Part shown: piece by piece, positions 32,742 to 41,197 of the stretch
Layout: each line of letters starts with the position of its first letter
Position numbering within the stretch: the first letter of the stretch is position 1
Assembly: GCF_016595675.1 (NCBI RefSeq)
Contig: NZ_JAENJH010000006.1
Coordinates: 310,001-374,000, forward strand
DNA: 64,000 nucleotides
DNA from: Prauserella cavernicola
Lineage (GTDB): Bacteria > Actinomycetota > Actinomycetes > Mycobacteriales > Pseudonocardiaceae
Reading direction: 5' to 3'
Notes under the pieces: generated by a model
Database searches by the model: none
The model's input: the letters and a program-made list of their open reading frames with translations, nothing else
Told to the model about the DNA's origin: nothing
Position numbers and translations under genes: made by a program

Positions 32742-33302
32742 TCAGGGACGACGCCCCAGAGCCGTGAGGAGCCGCTCCTGCGGCGACCCGCCGGGGTCGT
32801 GGCCGGGGTCGAACTGATCGTTCGGGCCGAGCGCGGTCACCCAGGGAAGGTAGGTCGTCAGCACCACCGCGACGAGCTCGTGGTCGAGGGCCTCGACGGT
32901 TCCGGTGGCACGGGCCAGATCCCACGCGTGCACGGCGATGTCACCGGCCCGGTAGAGCGCGAACTCGCGCCCGCTGATCCGGTCGGCGGGATGCTGACAG
33001 AGTCGTTGCAGCGCACCGTGTTCGGCGAAGGCCCGAGCCTGCTCCTCCGCGCTGTCCCGGAGGTCACCGGCGGCCGCATCGGCTGTCAGGCCGCCACGTC
33101 GCACGCGCGCGGCGGCCCGGTCGGCGGTGGCGCCGTTGAGCAGGAGGACGGCCATGCGGTTGCCGTTGGCGACGTGCTCCACCAGCTCCAGCACCGTCCA
33201 GGACTCGCACGGCGTGGGCCACCTCCACCGGTCCCCGGCGACGTCGCGCAGTCGCCGGTCGAACTCGGTGACGGCACGACGCAGCACCGTGAGTTCGTCC
33301 AT
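32742..33302 (-). CDS. TIGR03086/DinB-like metal-binding protein
   Basis: This 186-residue protein belongs to the DinB/mycothiol-maleylpyruvate-isomerase fold common in actinomycetes. PCESWTVLELVEHVANGN carries the first metal His, and GDIAVHAWDLARATG carries the later His pair. These four-helix proteins bind a divalent metal, and some are thiol-dependent transferases or isomerases. The exact reaction is not readable. I prefer the ATG at 33302 (start MDELTVLRRA); a GTG at 33338 is also open. It is on the same strand as, and about 80 bp downstream of, the TetR gene of the rubber locus. Confidence 0.85.
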   Translation of the reverse strand: MDELTVLRRAVTEFDRRLRDVAGDRWRWPTPCESWTVLELVEHVANGNRMAVLLLNGATADRAAARVRRGGLTADAAAGDLRDSAEEQARAFAEHGALQRLCQHPADRISGREFALYRAGDIAVHAWDLARATGTVEALDHELVAVVLTTYLPWVTALGPNDQFDPGHDPGGSPQERLLTALGRRP

Positions 33303-33381
33303 CGTCCGCCCCTGGGGAGTCCGGTCCGACAGGTCCACACCCTGAGCGGAGGCCAGTGCTCGCGGCTTTTCGGCGTCGTGA

Positions 33382-34062
33382 TCAGGTGGGCTCTGGCGGC
33401 GCGTCGAGCATCGGCACGAGGAACCTGCGGGCTACAGCACGGACCTGCTCGTCGTCGTCGAGGTCGACGAGTTCGCTCGGCGTCACCAGGAACGACGCGG
33501 ACAGCCGGACCATCACCTCGGCGGCGAGTTCGACGTCCACGGCGGTGGAGACGTTGCCCGCCTCCTGTTCGCGACGGAGCTGGCCCGCGAGAAAGCGCCG
33601 GACGGTGGCCATGGTCCGTCCGCCGTCGTTGATCATCGACGGCACGAGCACGTCCGGTTCGATGGCCATCAGCCCGCCGATGAGCGGGTTGGACCGGATG
33701 GCGCGCAACGCGCTCGTGAAGCCGAGCACCACCCGGTCGGCGATTGTCCCGGCCTTCTTGATCTCCACGAGGAACTCGTCGAAGTAGCGGCGGAACTCGC
33801 GCCGCACGACTTGTTCGACCAGCGCGTCCTTGGTGGCGAACCGGCGGTAGACGGTGACCCTCGAGACCCCGGCCCGGCGAGCCACGTCCTCGACGGTGGA
33901 GCGCCGGATGCCCACGAGACAGAACTGCTCGTAGGCGGCCGCGAGCAGCCGCTCGGTGCCCTCGTCGTTGTCGTCGGCCCGCTCGACGGCGTCGGCGAAC
34001 GCCCGTTCCAGCAGCGATTCCGAGTCCGGTCGAGTCATGTCAGCGGACAGTACAGGTTCCAC
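33382..34062 (-). CDS. TetR-family regulator of the latex-clearing operon
   Basis: This 226-residue regulator has a helix-turn-helix at about residues 45-90 (STVEDVARRAGVSRVTVYRRF) and a TetR ligand domain. It faces the lcp operon across a gap holding four GTATCA half-sites. TetR proteins called LcpR are known to control lcp in Gordonia and Streptomyces, and this is its likely counterpart. GTG at 34062 follows AGGAAGGG; an internal ATG at 34038 has no ribosome-binding site. The inducer may be an oligo-isoprenoid cleavage product, which is inference. Confidence 0.88.
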   Translation of the reverse strand: MEPVLSADMTRPDSESLLERAFADAVERADDNDEGTERLLAAAYEQFCLVGIRRSTVEDVARRAGVSRVTVYRRFATKDALVEQVVRREFRRYFDEFLVEIKKAGTIADRVVLGFTSALRAIRSNPLIGGLMAIEPDVLVPSMINDGGRTMATVRRFLAGQLRREQEAGNVSTAVDVELAAEVMVRLSASFLVTPSELVDLDDDEQVRAVARRFLVPMLDAPPEPT

Positions 34063-34128
34063 GGCGCCCTTCCTGGTGCGTGTTCACTCCAGCGGCCGGT
34101 TGGCGTCTTGCCTCCGAAACGTCCTCAC

Positions 34129-34163
34129 TGATACAAAGTATCACTGCGCGTATCAGGGTATCA
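34129..34163. promoter_or_regulatory. GTATCA half-site array before lcp
   Basis: TGATAC-AAA-GTATCA is a perfect 15-bp palindrome at 34129-34143. It is followed by direct GTATCA copies at 34150-34155 and 34158-34163. The array is 35 bp before the first lcp start and 67 bp from the divergent TetR start, which fits a repressor operator. Confidence 0.75.
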
Positions 34164-34197
34164 TTCCGAATTCGTGACTCGAGGAGGAGTTCGCGGC

Positions 34198-35421
34198 ATG
34201 GCGGAACTCAGCAGGCGCAACATGTTGATAGCCGGGGGAGCGGTCGGTGCGCTGGGCGCGCTCACCGTGGCGTCCCCCGCACAGGCTCGCTCGCTGTGGA
34301 CGTGGTCGCCACAAGGTTCGGTGGCGGGCACGGGAGCGGGCGCCGACCCGCGCTGGGTGTGGGACGAGGAGGCGGACCCGCTGGTCGCCTCGCTGCTCGA
34401 CCGTGGCGACGTCCCCAGGGTCAACGCGCTACTGCGCACCTGGACGAAGAACGGTCAGCCACTGCCGGACGGGTTGCCCGCGGACCTGCGGGACTTCATG
34501 GAGCGAGCGCGCTCGCTGCCGTCGTGGGCCGATCAGGGCAAGCTCGCCACCGCGGTGGAGTTCAACGAGAAGCGGGGGCTCTACCTCGGCGTGTTGTACG
34601 GGCTGGCCAGCGGCATGATGAGCACGGTCATCCCCAAGGAAGCGCGAGCGGTCTACTACTCGCAGGGCGGCGCGGACATGAAGGACCGCATCTCCAAAAC
34701 CGCCAAGCTCGGCTACGACATCGGTTCGCGCAACGCCTACCAGCCCGACGGCGAGATGATCGTGACCTCGGTCAAGACGCGGCTGGTGCACGCGGCGGTG
34801 CGACACCTGCTGCCGCAGTCCCCGCACTGGGCGGGCGTCGCGGACGAGGACATCCCGATCAGCCAGCGGGACATGATGGTCACCTGGCACAGCCTGCCCA
34901 CCACCGTGATGCAGAAGCTGCGGGCCTGGGAGGTGCCGATTCCCCGCGTCGAGTCCGAGGCGTTCCTGCACTCGTGGCAGCTGGGTGCGCACCTGCTCGG
35001 GATCAAGGACGAGTACATCCCCGCGTCCTGGGCCGAGGCCGACTCCCAGGCCAAGCAGGTCCTCGACCCCGTGCTGGCGCCGACCCCCGAGGGCGTGAAG
35101 CTGGCCGACATCCTGCTCAACCTGGGCTCCGAGATCGACGCCGGGATCCTGAGCAAGCCCGTGCTCGGCTCGTTCACGCGCTTCATGCTCGGCGACGAGA
35201 TCGCGGCCTGGCTGAAGATCCCGAGGGAGCCGGTGTGGGATCCGCTGCTCAACGCGGCCTGGGGGCCGTTCGTCGCGGTCCGCGAGGGTCTGTTGCCGTT
35301 CCCGTTGGCGCCCAAGGCCTACTGGACGTTCGACGAGTTCCTGCGCCGGGCCGCGCTGTTGTTCCTGTCCGAGGCCCGGCCGATCAGCATCGAGATCCCG
35401 GAGACCAACCGGCCGTCCTGA
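34198..35421 (+). CDS. lcp: Latex clearing protein (rubber oxygenase), first copy
   Basis: This 407-residue secreted b-type haem dioxygenase cleaves the double bonds of poly(cis-1,4-isoprene) to oligomers with aldehyde and methyl-ketone ends. A Tat signal (SRRNML at residues 5-10, ending near PAQA at 27-30) exports it. The residue numbers match Streptomyces sp. K30 Lcp exactly: Glu148, Arg164, Lys167, Thr168, His198 and Arg328. Lys167 and His198 are the haem ligands. Length is also the same. GAGGAGGAG precedes the ATG at 34198. It heads an operon with a second lcp and oxiB-oxiA. Confidence 0.96.
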   Translation: MAELSRRNMLIAGGAVGALGALTVASPAQARSLWTWSPQGSVAGTGAGADPRWVWDEEADPLVASLLDRGDVPRVNALLRTWTKNGQPLPDGLPADLRDFMERARSLPSWADQGKLATAVEFNEKRGLYLGVLYGLASGMMSTVIPKEARAVYYSQGGADMKDRISKTAKLGYDIGSRNAYQPDGEMIVTSVKTRLVHAAVRHLLPQSPHWAGVADEDIPISQRDMMVTWHSLPTTVMQKLRAWEVPIPRVESEAFLHSWQLGAHLLGIKDEYIPASWAEADSQAKQVLDPVLAPTPEGVKLADILLNLGSEIDAGILSKPVLGSFTRFMLGDEIAAWLKIPREPVWDPLLNAAWGPFVAVREGLLPFPLAPKAYWTFDEFLRRAALLFLSEARPISIEIPETNRPS

Positions 35422-35471
35422 TCGGACCGTCGCTGCCACTGGAGACACCGGACTCAAAGAGGAGTCAGCAC

Positions 35472-36692
35472 ATGGCCGAACTCAACAGACGCAGGATCCT
35501 GGTGTCGGGCGGGACGCTGGGAGCGATCGGCGCCCTCGGCATGGCCGCACCGGCGCACGCGCGCTCGCTCGTCGAGTGGACATGGGCACCGAGCGGGTCG
35601 ATCGCGGGCGCCGGGGCCGGCGCCGACCCGCACTGGGTGTGGGACGAGGAGGCCGACCGGCTCGTCGCCTCACTGCTCGATCGCGGTGACGTCCCCGAGG
35701 TCAACCGTCTACTGTGGAACTGGACCCGCAACGACCAGCCCTTGCCCAGCGGGCTTCCCCAGGATCTCCACGCGTTCATGGAGAAGGCGCGCCGGCTGCC
35801 GCCGTGGGCCGACCGCGCCAAGCTGGAGATCGCCGCCGAGTTCAACAAGTCCCGCGGGCTCTACCTCAACCTGCTCAACGGCGTGGGCGGCGGGATCCTC
35901 GCCACGGCGATCCCCAACGAGGCGCGCTCGGTCTACTACTCCAAGGGCGGCGCCGACATGGAGGACCGGGTCGCCAAGACGAGCATCTTCGGGTTCTCGG
36001 TCGGTGCTCTCAACGCCTACCGGCCGGGCGGCTCGTGCGTGGTGGAGTCCGTCAAGACGCGGCTGGTCCACGCCGCGGTGCGGCACCTGCTGCAGCAGTC
36101 GCCGCACTGGACCGGGGACATCCCGATCAGCCAGGAGGACATGCTCGTCACCTGGCACACGCTGCCGACGTTCGCCATGCGCAAGCTGCGCGAGTGGAAG
36201 GTGCCGATCACCAAGGCCGAGTCGGATGCCTACCTGCACGTGTGGCAGGTGACCGCCTACCTGCTCGGCATCAAGGAGGAGTACATCCCCGCGTCGTGGG
36301 ATGCCGCCTACGAACAGTCGGACCAGGTGCTGCCGCGCAACATGGGCCCGACCCGCGAGGGCGTGGAGCTGACCGACATCCTGCTCGGCCAGCTCGCCGA
36401 GCAGACCAGCCCCGGCAGCATCAGCAGGCCGTTGTGCAACGCGCTCGCGCGCTACCTCGTCGGCGACAAGGTGGCCGACTGGGACGGCATTCCGAGGGAA
36501 CCGGTGTGGGATCCGCTGATCGCCACCGCCTGGCCCGCGCTGGTGCGGTTCCGGGAGGGTCTCGTGCCGCTGCCGCTCGTTCCCGAGATCGCCTGGACCC
36601 TCGACGAGGCCGTACGGCAGTACATCCTCTTCTACCTCACCAAGGGCGAGGAGACCAAGATCGAGATTCCGACCACGAACCGGCCCGAGTGA
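35472..36692 (+). CDS. lcp: Latex clearing protein (rubber oxygenase), second tandem copy
   Basis: This 406-residue paralogue follows the first lcp by 50 bp. It keeps a Tat signal (NRRRIL at residues 5-10, PAHA cleavage region). The key residues are conserved with a two-residue shift: Glu150, Arg166, Lys169, Thr170 and His200, plus Arg327. It should therefore be an active haem-dependent rubber oxygenase. It differs from copy one around the active-site entrance (GVGGGILATA against GLASGMMSTV), so cleavage pattern or chain preference may differ. GAGGAG precedes the ATG at 35472. Its stop overlaps the oxiB start. Confidence 0.95.
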   Translation: MAELNRRRILVSGGTLGAIGALGMAAPAHARSLVEWTWAPSGSIAGAGAGADPHWVWDEEADRLVASLLDRGDVPEVNRLLWNWTRNDQPLPSGLPQDLHAFMEKARRLPPWADRAKLEIAAEFNKSRGLYLNLLNGVGGGILATAIPNEARSVYYSKGGADMEDRVAKTSIFGFSVGALNAYRPGGSCVVESVKTRLVHAAVRHLLQQSPHWTGDIPISQEDMLVTWHTLPTFAMRKLREWKVPITKAESDAYLHVWQVTAYLLGIKEEYIPASWDAAYEQSDQVLPRNMGPTREGVELTDILLGQLAEQTSPGSISRPLCNALARYLVGDKVADWDGIPREPVWDPLIATAWPALVRFREGLVPLPLVPEIAWTLDEAVRQYILFYLTKGEETKIEIPTTNRPE

Positions 36693-38953
36693 GCGGGACC
36701 CTCGGCCGCCGCCGGTTCCTCGGCTACGTGCTGGCGGCCCCGACCCTGGTCGCGGTGGCCGGGCCGGGGCCGACGGCCGCCGCGCAGCTGCCGTCGCCGG
36801 AGATCACGGAGATCCTCGACCTCAACGACCTGATGACGGTGGCGGCGCTGCCGACCGCCAACCTGATCGCCGTCGAGGTCAATCCGGACGGCACGGTGTC
36901 GTTCGCCCTGCCCCGCGCGGAGGTGGGGCAGGGCATCACCACCTCGACGGCCATGTTGATCGCCGAGGAGATGGACGTGCCGCTGGAACGGGTGCGGGTG
37001 ACGCTGGCCGGTGCCCGCCCGGAACTGGTGTTCAACCAGCTCACCGGCGGGTCGAACACCACCATCGCGACCTACACACCGGTCCGGGTCGCCGCGGCCA
37101 TCGCGCGGCGCAGGCTGCTCGACGCGGCGGCGAGCAGGCTCGGCTCACCGCCGCGCGAGCTGACGCTGACCGCCGGGGTCGTCTCCGACCGTCGCGGCGG
37201 CAGTGTCGCCATCGGCGCGCTGGCGACGGCGGCCGCCGCCACACGCACCGAGCCGGTGTCGGTGCGGCTGCGGCCGAGGGAGCAGTTCACCGTCATCGGC
37301 ACCCCGCGCAACCGGATCGACGCGCTGGCCGCCGTCACCGGGCGCAAGAAGTTCGCGATGGACCTCGACGTCGGCGACGCCAAGCCGACGATGGTGTGCC
37401 GCCCGCCGACCATCAACGGCGCGGTCGGCTCGGTGACCAACCTCGCCCAGGTCCGCGCCCTGCCCGGCGTCACCGACGTCGCGGTGATCTCCACCGGTGT
37501 CGCGGTGCGCGCCGAGACCTTCGGCCAGTGCATCGACGCCGTGCGGGCCCTGCGCGTGTCCTGGAAACCCGGGACGGTGGAAGGGACGTCGGACGACACT
37601 GTGCTCAGGCGACTGCGGGCGGCCGAGCTCCCGATCGGCCTTCCTCCGCCGACGCCGACCGTGGAGGGCCGGTTCACCTTCTACTTCCGCAGCAACAGCG
37701 CGCTGGAACCCAACTGCGCGATCGCCGACGTGCGCGCGGACAGAGCCGAGGTCTGGTCGGCGCTGAAGTCGCCGATCGTGGCGCAGCAGAGCATCGCGGC
37801 GAAGCTCCGGCTCCCACTGTCCAGGGTCACGGTGCACGTCACCGAGGGCGGTGGGTCCTTCGGGCGCAAGCTGTTCTTCGACGCCGCGCTGGAAGCCGCC
37901 GAGGCGTCGAAGGCGATGGGTAAACCCGTCAAGCTCATGTGGCACCGCGCCGACGACTCGCGCCAGGGCCGCACCCACCCGATGTGCACCTCCCGGGTGC
38001 GGGCGTCCTACCTCGGCGACACCGTGCTCGGCTACCACCAGCGGCACACCAGCGTCACCACCGATCTCGGCCACGGGCTCGGCGAGATCATCACGGCCAC
38101 GGCGGCGCGGCTGCCGGTCGGCGACATCGGCTTCGCCGGCACGTTCTTCCAGCTCTCCCAGACGATGTCGTACGACTTCGGCGTCAGCACGCGCCTGCTC
38201 AGCGAAACCGGCAGGGGCTTCAACACGGGCAGCATGCGCAACGTGTACTCGCCCGACGTCACGTGTGCCCGCGAGCTCATCGTCGACCAGCTCGCCGCAC
38301 GCATGGGCAAGGACCCCTACGAGTTCCGGCGCGACTTCCTGCGCGACGACCGGTCCCGCGCCGTGCTGGAGCGGGCCGCCGAGGCTGGCGGCTGGGGGAG
38401 GACGATGCCGGAGGGCACCGCGCAGGGCATCGCGTTCCACGCCGAGTACAAGGCGGTCAGCGCCGCGCTGGTGGAGATCGACTGCAGGCCCGAGACGGTC
38501 GGCCGGCCCGTCCGGGACGGCGTCGCCGGTCCCCGCGTCACCAGGGTCGTCTTCGCCGTGGACGTCGGCCTCGCCGTCAATCCCCGGGGTCTCGAGGCAC
38601 AGATGCTGGGCTGCATCTCCGACGGCATCGCGCTGGCGCTGACGTCCAGCCTGCACCTGCGGGACGGTCACTTCCTCGAAGCCAGCTGGGACAACTACTT
38701 CTACACCCGGCAGTGGAACATCCCGCCCGAGGTTCGGATCATCGTCGTGCCCAGCACCTCGGAGGAACCCGGAGGCGCGGGGGAGCTGGGTGTCGCCGCG
38801 TCGATGGCCGCGGTCGCCTGTGCCTACGGCCGTGCGACCGGGACGATGCCCACCAGCTTCCCGATCAACCACCAGACCCTGTCCTTCGAACCCAAACCCA
38901 CCGTCCCGCCCGTACCCGAGTCTCCGGTGGACGGCCTGGACCACGCCCGCTGA
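36689..38953 (+). CDS. oxiB: Molybdopterin aldehyde oxidoreductase large subunit (OxiB-like)
   Basis: This 754-residue xanthine-oxidase-family subunit resembles the isoquinoline 1-oxidoreductase beta chain. With OxiA it should oxidise the aldehyde ends of Lcp oligomers to acids. It has a Tat-type N-terminus (GRRRFLGYVLAAPT, then AAAQ), molybdopterin motifs such as TEGGGSFGRKLFF and a C-terminal EEPGGAGELGVAAS with the active-site Glu region. GTG at 36689 overlaps the second lcp stop as GTGA, so translation is coupled. lcp followed by oxiA and oxiB is the known gene set of rubber-degrading Streptomyces and Gordonia. Confidence 0.93.
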   Translation: MSGTLGRRRFLGYVLAAPTLVAVAGPGPTAAAQLPSPEITEILDLNDLMTVAALPTANLIAVEVNPDGTVSFALPRAEVGQGITTSTAMLIAEEMDVPLERVRVTLAGARPELVFNQLTGGSNTTIATYTPVRVAAAIARRRLLDAAASRLGSPPRELTLTAGVVSDRRGGSVAIGALATAAAATRTEPVSVRLRPREQFTVIGTPRNRIDALAAVTGRKKFAMDLDVGDAKPTMVCRPPTINGAVGSVTNLAQVRALPGVTDVAVISTGVAVRAETFGQCIDAVRALRVSWKPGTVEGTSDDTVLRRLRAAELPIGLPPPTPTVEGRFTFYFRSNSALEPNCAIADVRADRAEVWSALKSPIVAQQSIAAKLRLPLSRVTVHVTEGGGSFGRKLFFDAALEAAEASKAMGKPVKLMWHRADDSRQGRTHPMCTSRVRASYLGDTVLGYHQRHTSVTTDLGHGLGEIITATAARLPVGDIGFAGTFFQLSQTMSYDFGVSTRLLSETGRGFNTGSMRNVYSPDVTCARELIVDQLAARMGKDPYEFRRDFLRDDRSRAVLERAAEAGGWGRTMPEGTAQGIAFHAEYKAVSAALVEIDCRPETVGRPVRDGVAGPRVTRVVFAVDVGLAVNPRGLEAQMLGCISDGIALALTSSLHLRDGHFLEASWDNYFYTRQWNIPPEVRIIVVPSTSEEPGGAGELGVAASMAAVACAYGRATGTMPTSFPINHQTLSFEPKPTVPPVPESPVDGLDHAR

Positions 38954-38968
38954 AACGAGGAGTTTCCC

Positions 38969-39445
38969 TTGCCCGAGCACACCTTCCGGGTCAACGGCGA
39001 GCAGGTGACCGTCGACGTCGAGGGCGACGTGCGCCTGCTGTGGGTGCTGCGCGACCTGCTCGGCATCACCGGGCCGAAGTACGGTTGCGGCATCAACGTC
39101 TGCAAGGCGTGCACCAGTCATCTCAACGGTGCCGCGGTGAACCCGTGCGCGATTCCCGTCGAGAACCTGCGGCCGACCGACGAGGTCACCACCATTGAGG
39201 GCCTCGCGGACACGGTGGACGCCGAGCTGCATCCGATGCAGCAGGCCTGGCTCGACCACGACGTCGCCCAGTGCGGCTACTGCCAGCCCGGCCAGATCAT
39301 GGCCGCGGTGGCGCTGGTCCGCCGCGTCGCCGCCGAGGGCAGGCCGGTCACCGACGCCGACCTCGACGGCCTGCGCAACATCTGCCGCTGCGGCACCTAC
39401 TCGCGCATCCGCGACGCCATCAGGACCGGAGCCGGGAACATGTGA
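38969..39445 (+). CDS. oxiA: [2Fe-2S] small subunit of the aldehyde oxidoreductase (OxiA-like)
   Basis: This 158-residue iron-sulfur subunit passes electrons from the molybdenum site of OxiB. The plant-type cluster motif is CGINVCKAC followed by the Cys in AAVNPC. The second cluster is CGYCQPGQ with CRCGTY. The start is a rare TTG at 38969, six bases after GAGGAG; no ATG or GTG lies nearby that would keep the full ferredoxin domain. It has no signal peptide, so it is probably carried out by the Tat signal of OxiB. It closes the operon and is convergent with a methyltransferase gene seven bases away. Confidence 0.93.
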   Translation: MPEHTFRVNGEQVTVDVEGDVRLLWVLRDLLGITGPKYGCGINVCKACTSHLNGAAVNPCAIPVENLRPTDEVTTIEGLADTVDAELHPMQQAWLDHDVAQCGYCQPGQIMAAVALVRRVAAEGRPVTDADLDGLRNICRCGTYSRIRDAIRTGAGNM

Positions 39446-39452
39446 GCGCCGT

Positions 39453-40295
39453 TCAGGGACAACGTGCGGTGACCAGCCAGGTCGCCGAGTCGTAGTGCAC
39501 GCCGCGTTCGTCGAGGTGCCCGTGGAGAGTGCGGCGCAGGGCCTCCAGCGCGCGGGCCCGCGGGTCGGGATCGAGCTGTGCCAGCCTGCCCGCGTTCTGA
39601 CTGGTGACGAATCGCAGCGCATCGTCGACGTCGGCACCGAAGTACATGGGCTCGGCCAGCCCTCGCAGGTCGACATCGGCGAAACCGGCCGACGTCAGCA
39701 GGTCCCGAACCCGGGGCGGGTCGCTGAGCGCGAGCGGACTCGGCGCGTCCGCCGGCGGTGACTCCTCGACGCCCAGCGCGGCGAAGAAGCTGCGCAGCCA
39801 CTCCTGCCGTGCGAGCGGCTGCCAGGTCAGCAGCACGAGTCGTCCGCCGGGACGCAGCGCCCGGCCGAGGTTGGCGAACGCCGCCACCGGGTCGCCGAAG
39901 AACATCGCACCGTGCCTGCTGATGGCGATGTCGAAACCCTGTCGTGCGAAGTCGTGGACCTGTGCGTCCGCCTGCTCGAACGACGCGTTGGGCAGCCCGT
40001 CGAGCCGGGCGCGCTCGCGGGCCAGTTCGAGCATGGCCGACGACAGGTCCACGCCGAGGGCCATGCCGTCCGGGGCGGCCCGCGCGGCGTCGCGGGTCGT
40101 GCGCCCCGTTCCGCAGCCGACGTCGAGCACGGCCGAGGTCCGCTTGAACTCCGCGGCGGCGAGGAAGGTGTCCTGATAGTTCGCGACGCCGTTGTCGAAG
40201 CGGTCGGCGTTCGCGACCCAGACGTCGCCCCCCGCGCCGTCCCAGCTCGTCAGTTGGGACACGTTCGACGGATCGACAGGGTTCTCGGTGCTCAC
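39453..40295 (-). CDS. Class I SAM-dependent methyltransferase
   Basis: This 280-residue Rossmann-fold methyltransferase has motif I, VLDVGCGTGRTTRDAA, near residue 55, the acidic GVDLSSAML, and the post-motif ALRPGGRLVLLTW. It matches the UbiE/Coq5-like group, whose substrates cannot be told from sequence. The GTG at 40295 is the start that gives the usual N-terminus. It is convergent with oxiA and divergent from the acyl-CoA cluster, with no sign that it belongs to either. Confidence 0.9.
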   Translation of the reverse strand: MSTENPVDPSNVSQLTSWDGAGGDVWVANADRFDNGVANYQDTFLAAAEFKRTSAVLDVGCGTGRTTRDAARAAPDGMALGVDLSSAMLELARERARLDGLPNASFEQADAQVHDFARQGFDIAISRHGAMFFGDPVAAFANLGRALRPGGRLVLLTWQPLARQEWLRSFFAALGVEESPPADAPSPLALSDPPRVRDLLTSAGFADVDLRGLAEPMYFGADVDDALRFVTSQNAGRLAQLDPDPRARALEALRRTLHGHLDERGVHYDSATWLVTARCP

Positions 40296-40381
40296 CCCAC
40301 GACGATCGCAGACCCCGGAGCGAAGCCCGATGACCGGGTCGTGCGCTTCTCAACCTGTCCCGCTCCGGGTAACGTACCGAG

Positions 40382-40396
40382 TCGACTTCAGTTCAG
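40382..40396 (-). promoter_or_regulatory. Acyl-CoA-cluster operator, site 1
   Basis: On the minus strand this reads CTGAACTGAAGTCGA, one of six copies of the cluster motif YTGAACTNARNTCGA. It lies 26 bp before the SDR start at 40423. The core is an imperfect GAACT-N-AGTTC palindrome. Confidence 0.65.
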
Positions 40397-40422
40397 GTCG
40401 CGAAACGAGAGGTGGGATCGCT

Positions 40423-41181
40423 GTGGTGGGCCGGTTCGATGGTTCCGTCGCCGCTGTCACGGGGGCGGGCTCGGGGCTGGGGCGCGCGGCGGCGGAGCGG
40501 CTGGCGGCCGAGGGAGCCGAGGTCGTGCTGCTCGACCGGGACCACTCGGCGATCACCGAGCTCGCCTCGCGGTTGCCCGGCGCGACGCCGTATCAGCTCG
40601 ACGTCAGCGACTCCGCGGCCGTGGACTCGGTCTTCGACGACGTGGTCGGCAGGCACGGCCCGCTCGGCGCGGTCTTCAACAACGCCGGCATCGCGGCCGA
40701 GCAGGCTCCGCTGCACCTCACGACCGACGAGAACTGGGCGGCCGTGCTGAGGGTGAACGCCGACGGCGCCTTCTACGTCCTGCGCGCGACCTTGCGGGCG
40801 ATGGTGGCCGCGGGTGGCGGTGCGGTGGTCAACATGTCGTCCTCGTCCGGACTGTCCGGCAAACGCCACATGGCGCCGTACAGCTTCTCGAAGGCGGGCA
40901 TCGTCAATCTGACCCGGTCGGCCGCCATCGAGTACGCGGACAGGGGAATCCGGGTGAACGCCGTCGCGCCCGCGGCGGTCCGGACCCCGCTCGTCGAGAA
41001 GCACATCCGTACCGCGCCGGATCCCGAGGCGATGGAGCGGCTGGTCACCTCGCAGTCCCCGATCCCCGGAATGGCGACTCCCGCTGACGTGGCCGGGGTC
41101 GTGACCTTTCTTCTGTCGGACGACGCCGCGTGGATCACCGGCCTGACCGTCCCGGTCGACGGCGGCTATCACGCGATCTGA
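40423..41181 (+). CDS. Classical short-chain dehydrogenase/reductase
   Basis: This 252-residue SDR has the cofactor motif VTGAGSGLGRAAAERLA with an Asp at the end of beta-2 (LLDRD), indicating NAD(H). It also has NNAGIA, the serine in VNMSSSSG, and the catalytic YSFSKAG. It should oxidise a secondary alcohol, probably a hydroxyacyl-CoA or terpenoid alcohol of the cluster. GTG at 40423 is the start; GGTGGGA lies just upstream. It shares a transcript with the alcohol dehydrogenase 16 bp downstream and has a cluster operator in front. Confidence 0.9.
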   Translation: MVGRFDGSVAAVTGAGSGLGRAAAERLAAEGAEVVLLDRDHSAITELASRLPGATPYQLDVSDSAAVDSVFDDVVGRHGPLGAVFNNAGIAAEQAPLHLTTDENWAAVLRVNADGAFYVLRATLRAMVAAGGGAVVNMSSSSGLSGKRHMAPYSFSKAGIVNLTRSAAIEYADRGIRVNAVAPAAVRTPLVEKHIRTAPDPEAMERLVTSQSPIPGMATPADVAGVVTFLLSDDAAWITGLTVPVDGGYHAI

Positions 41182-41197
41182 GCGAAAGGAGACTCCG

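Noticed and set aside
37145-39676. Minus-strand open frame of 843 codons opposite oxiB and oxiA
   Set aside because: It covers two well-supported genes on the other strand and shows no domain pattern.
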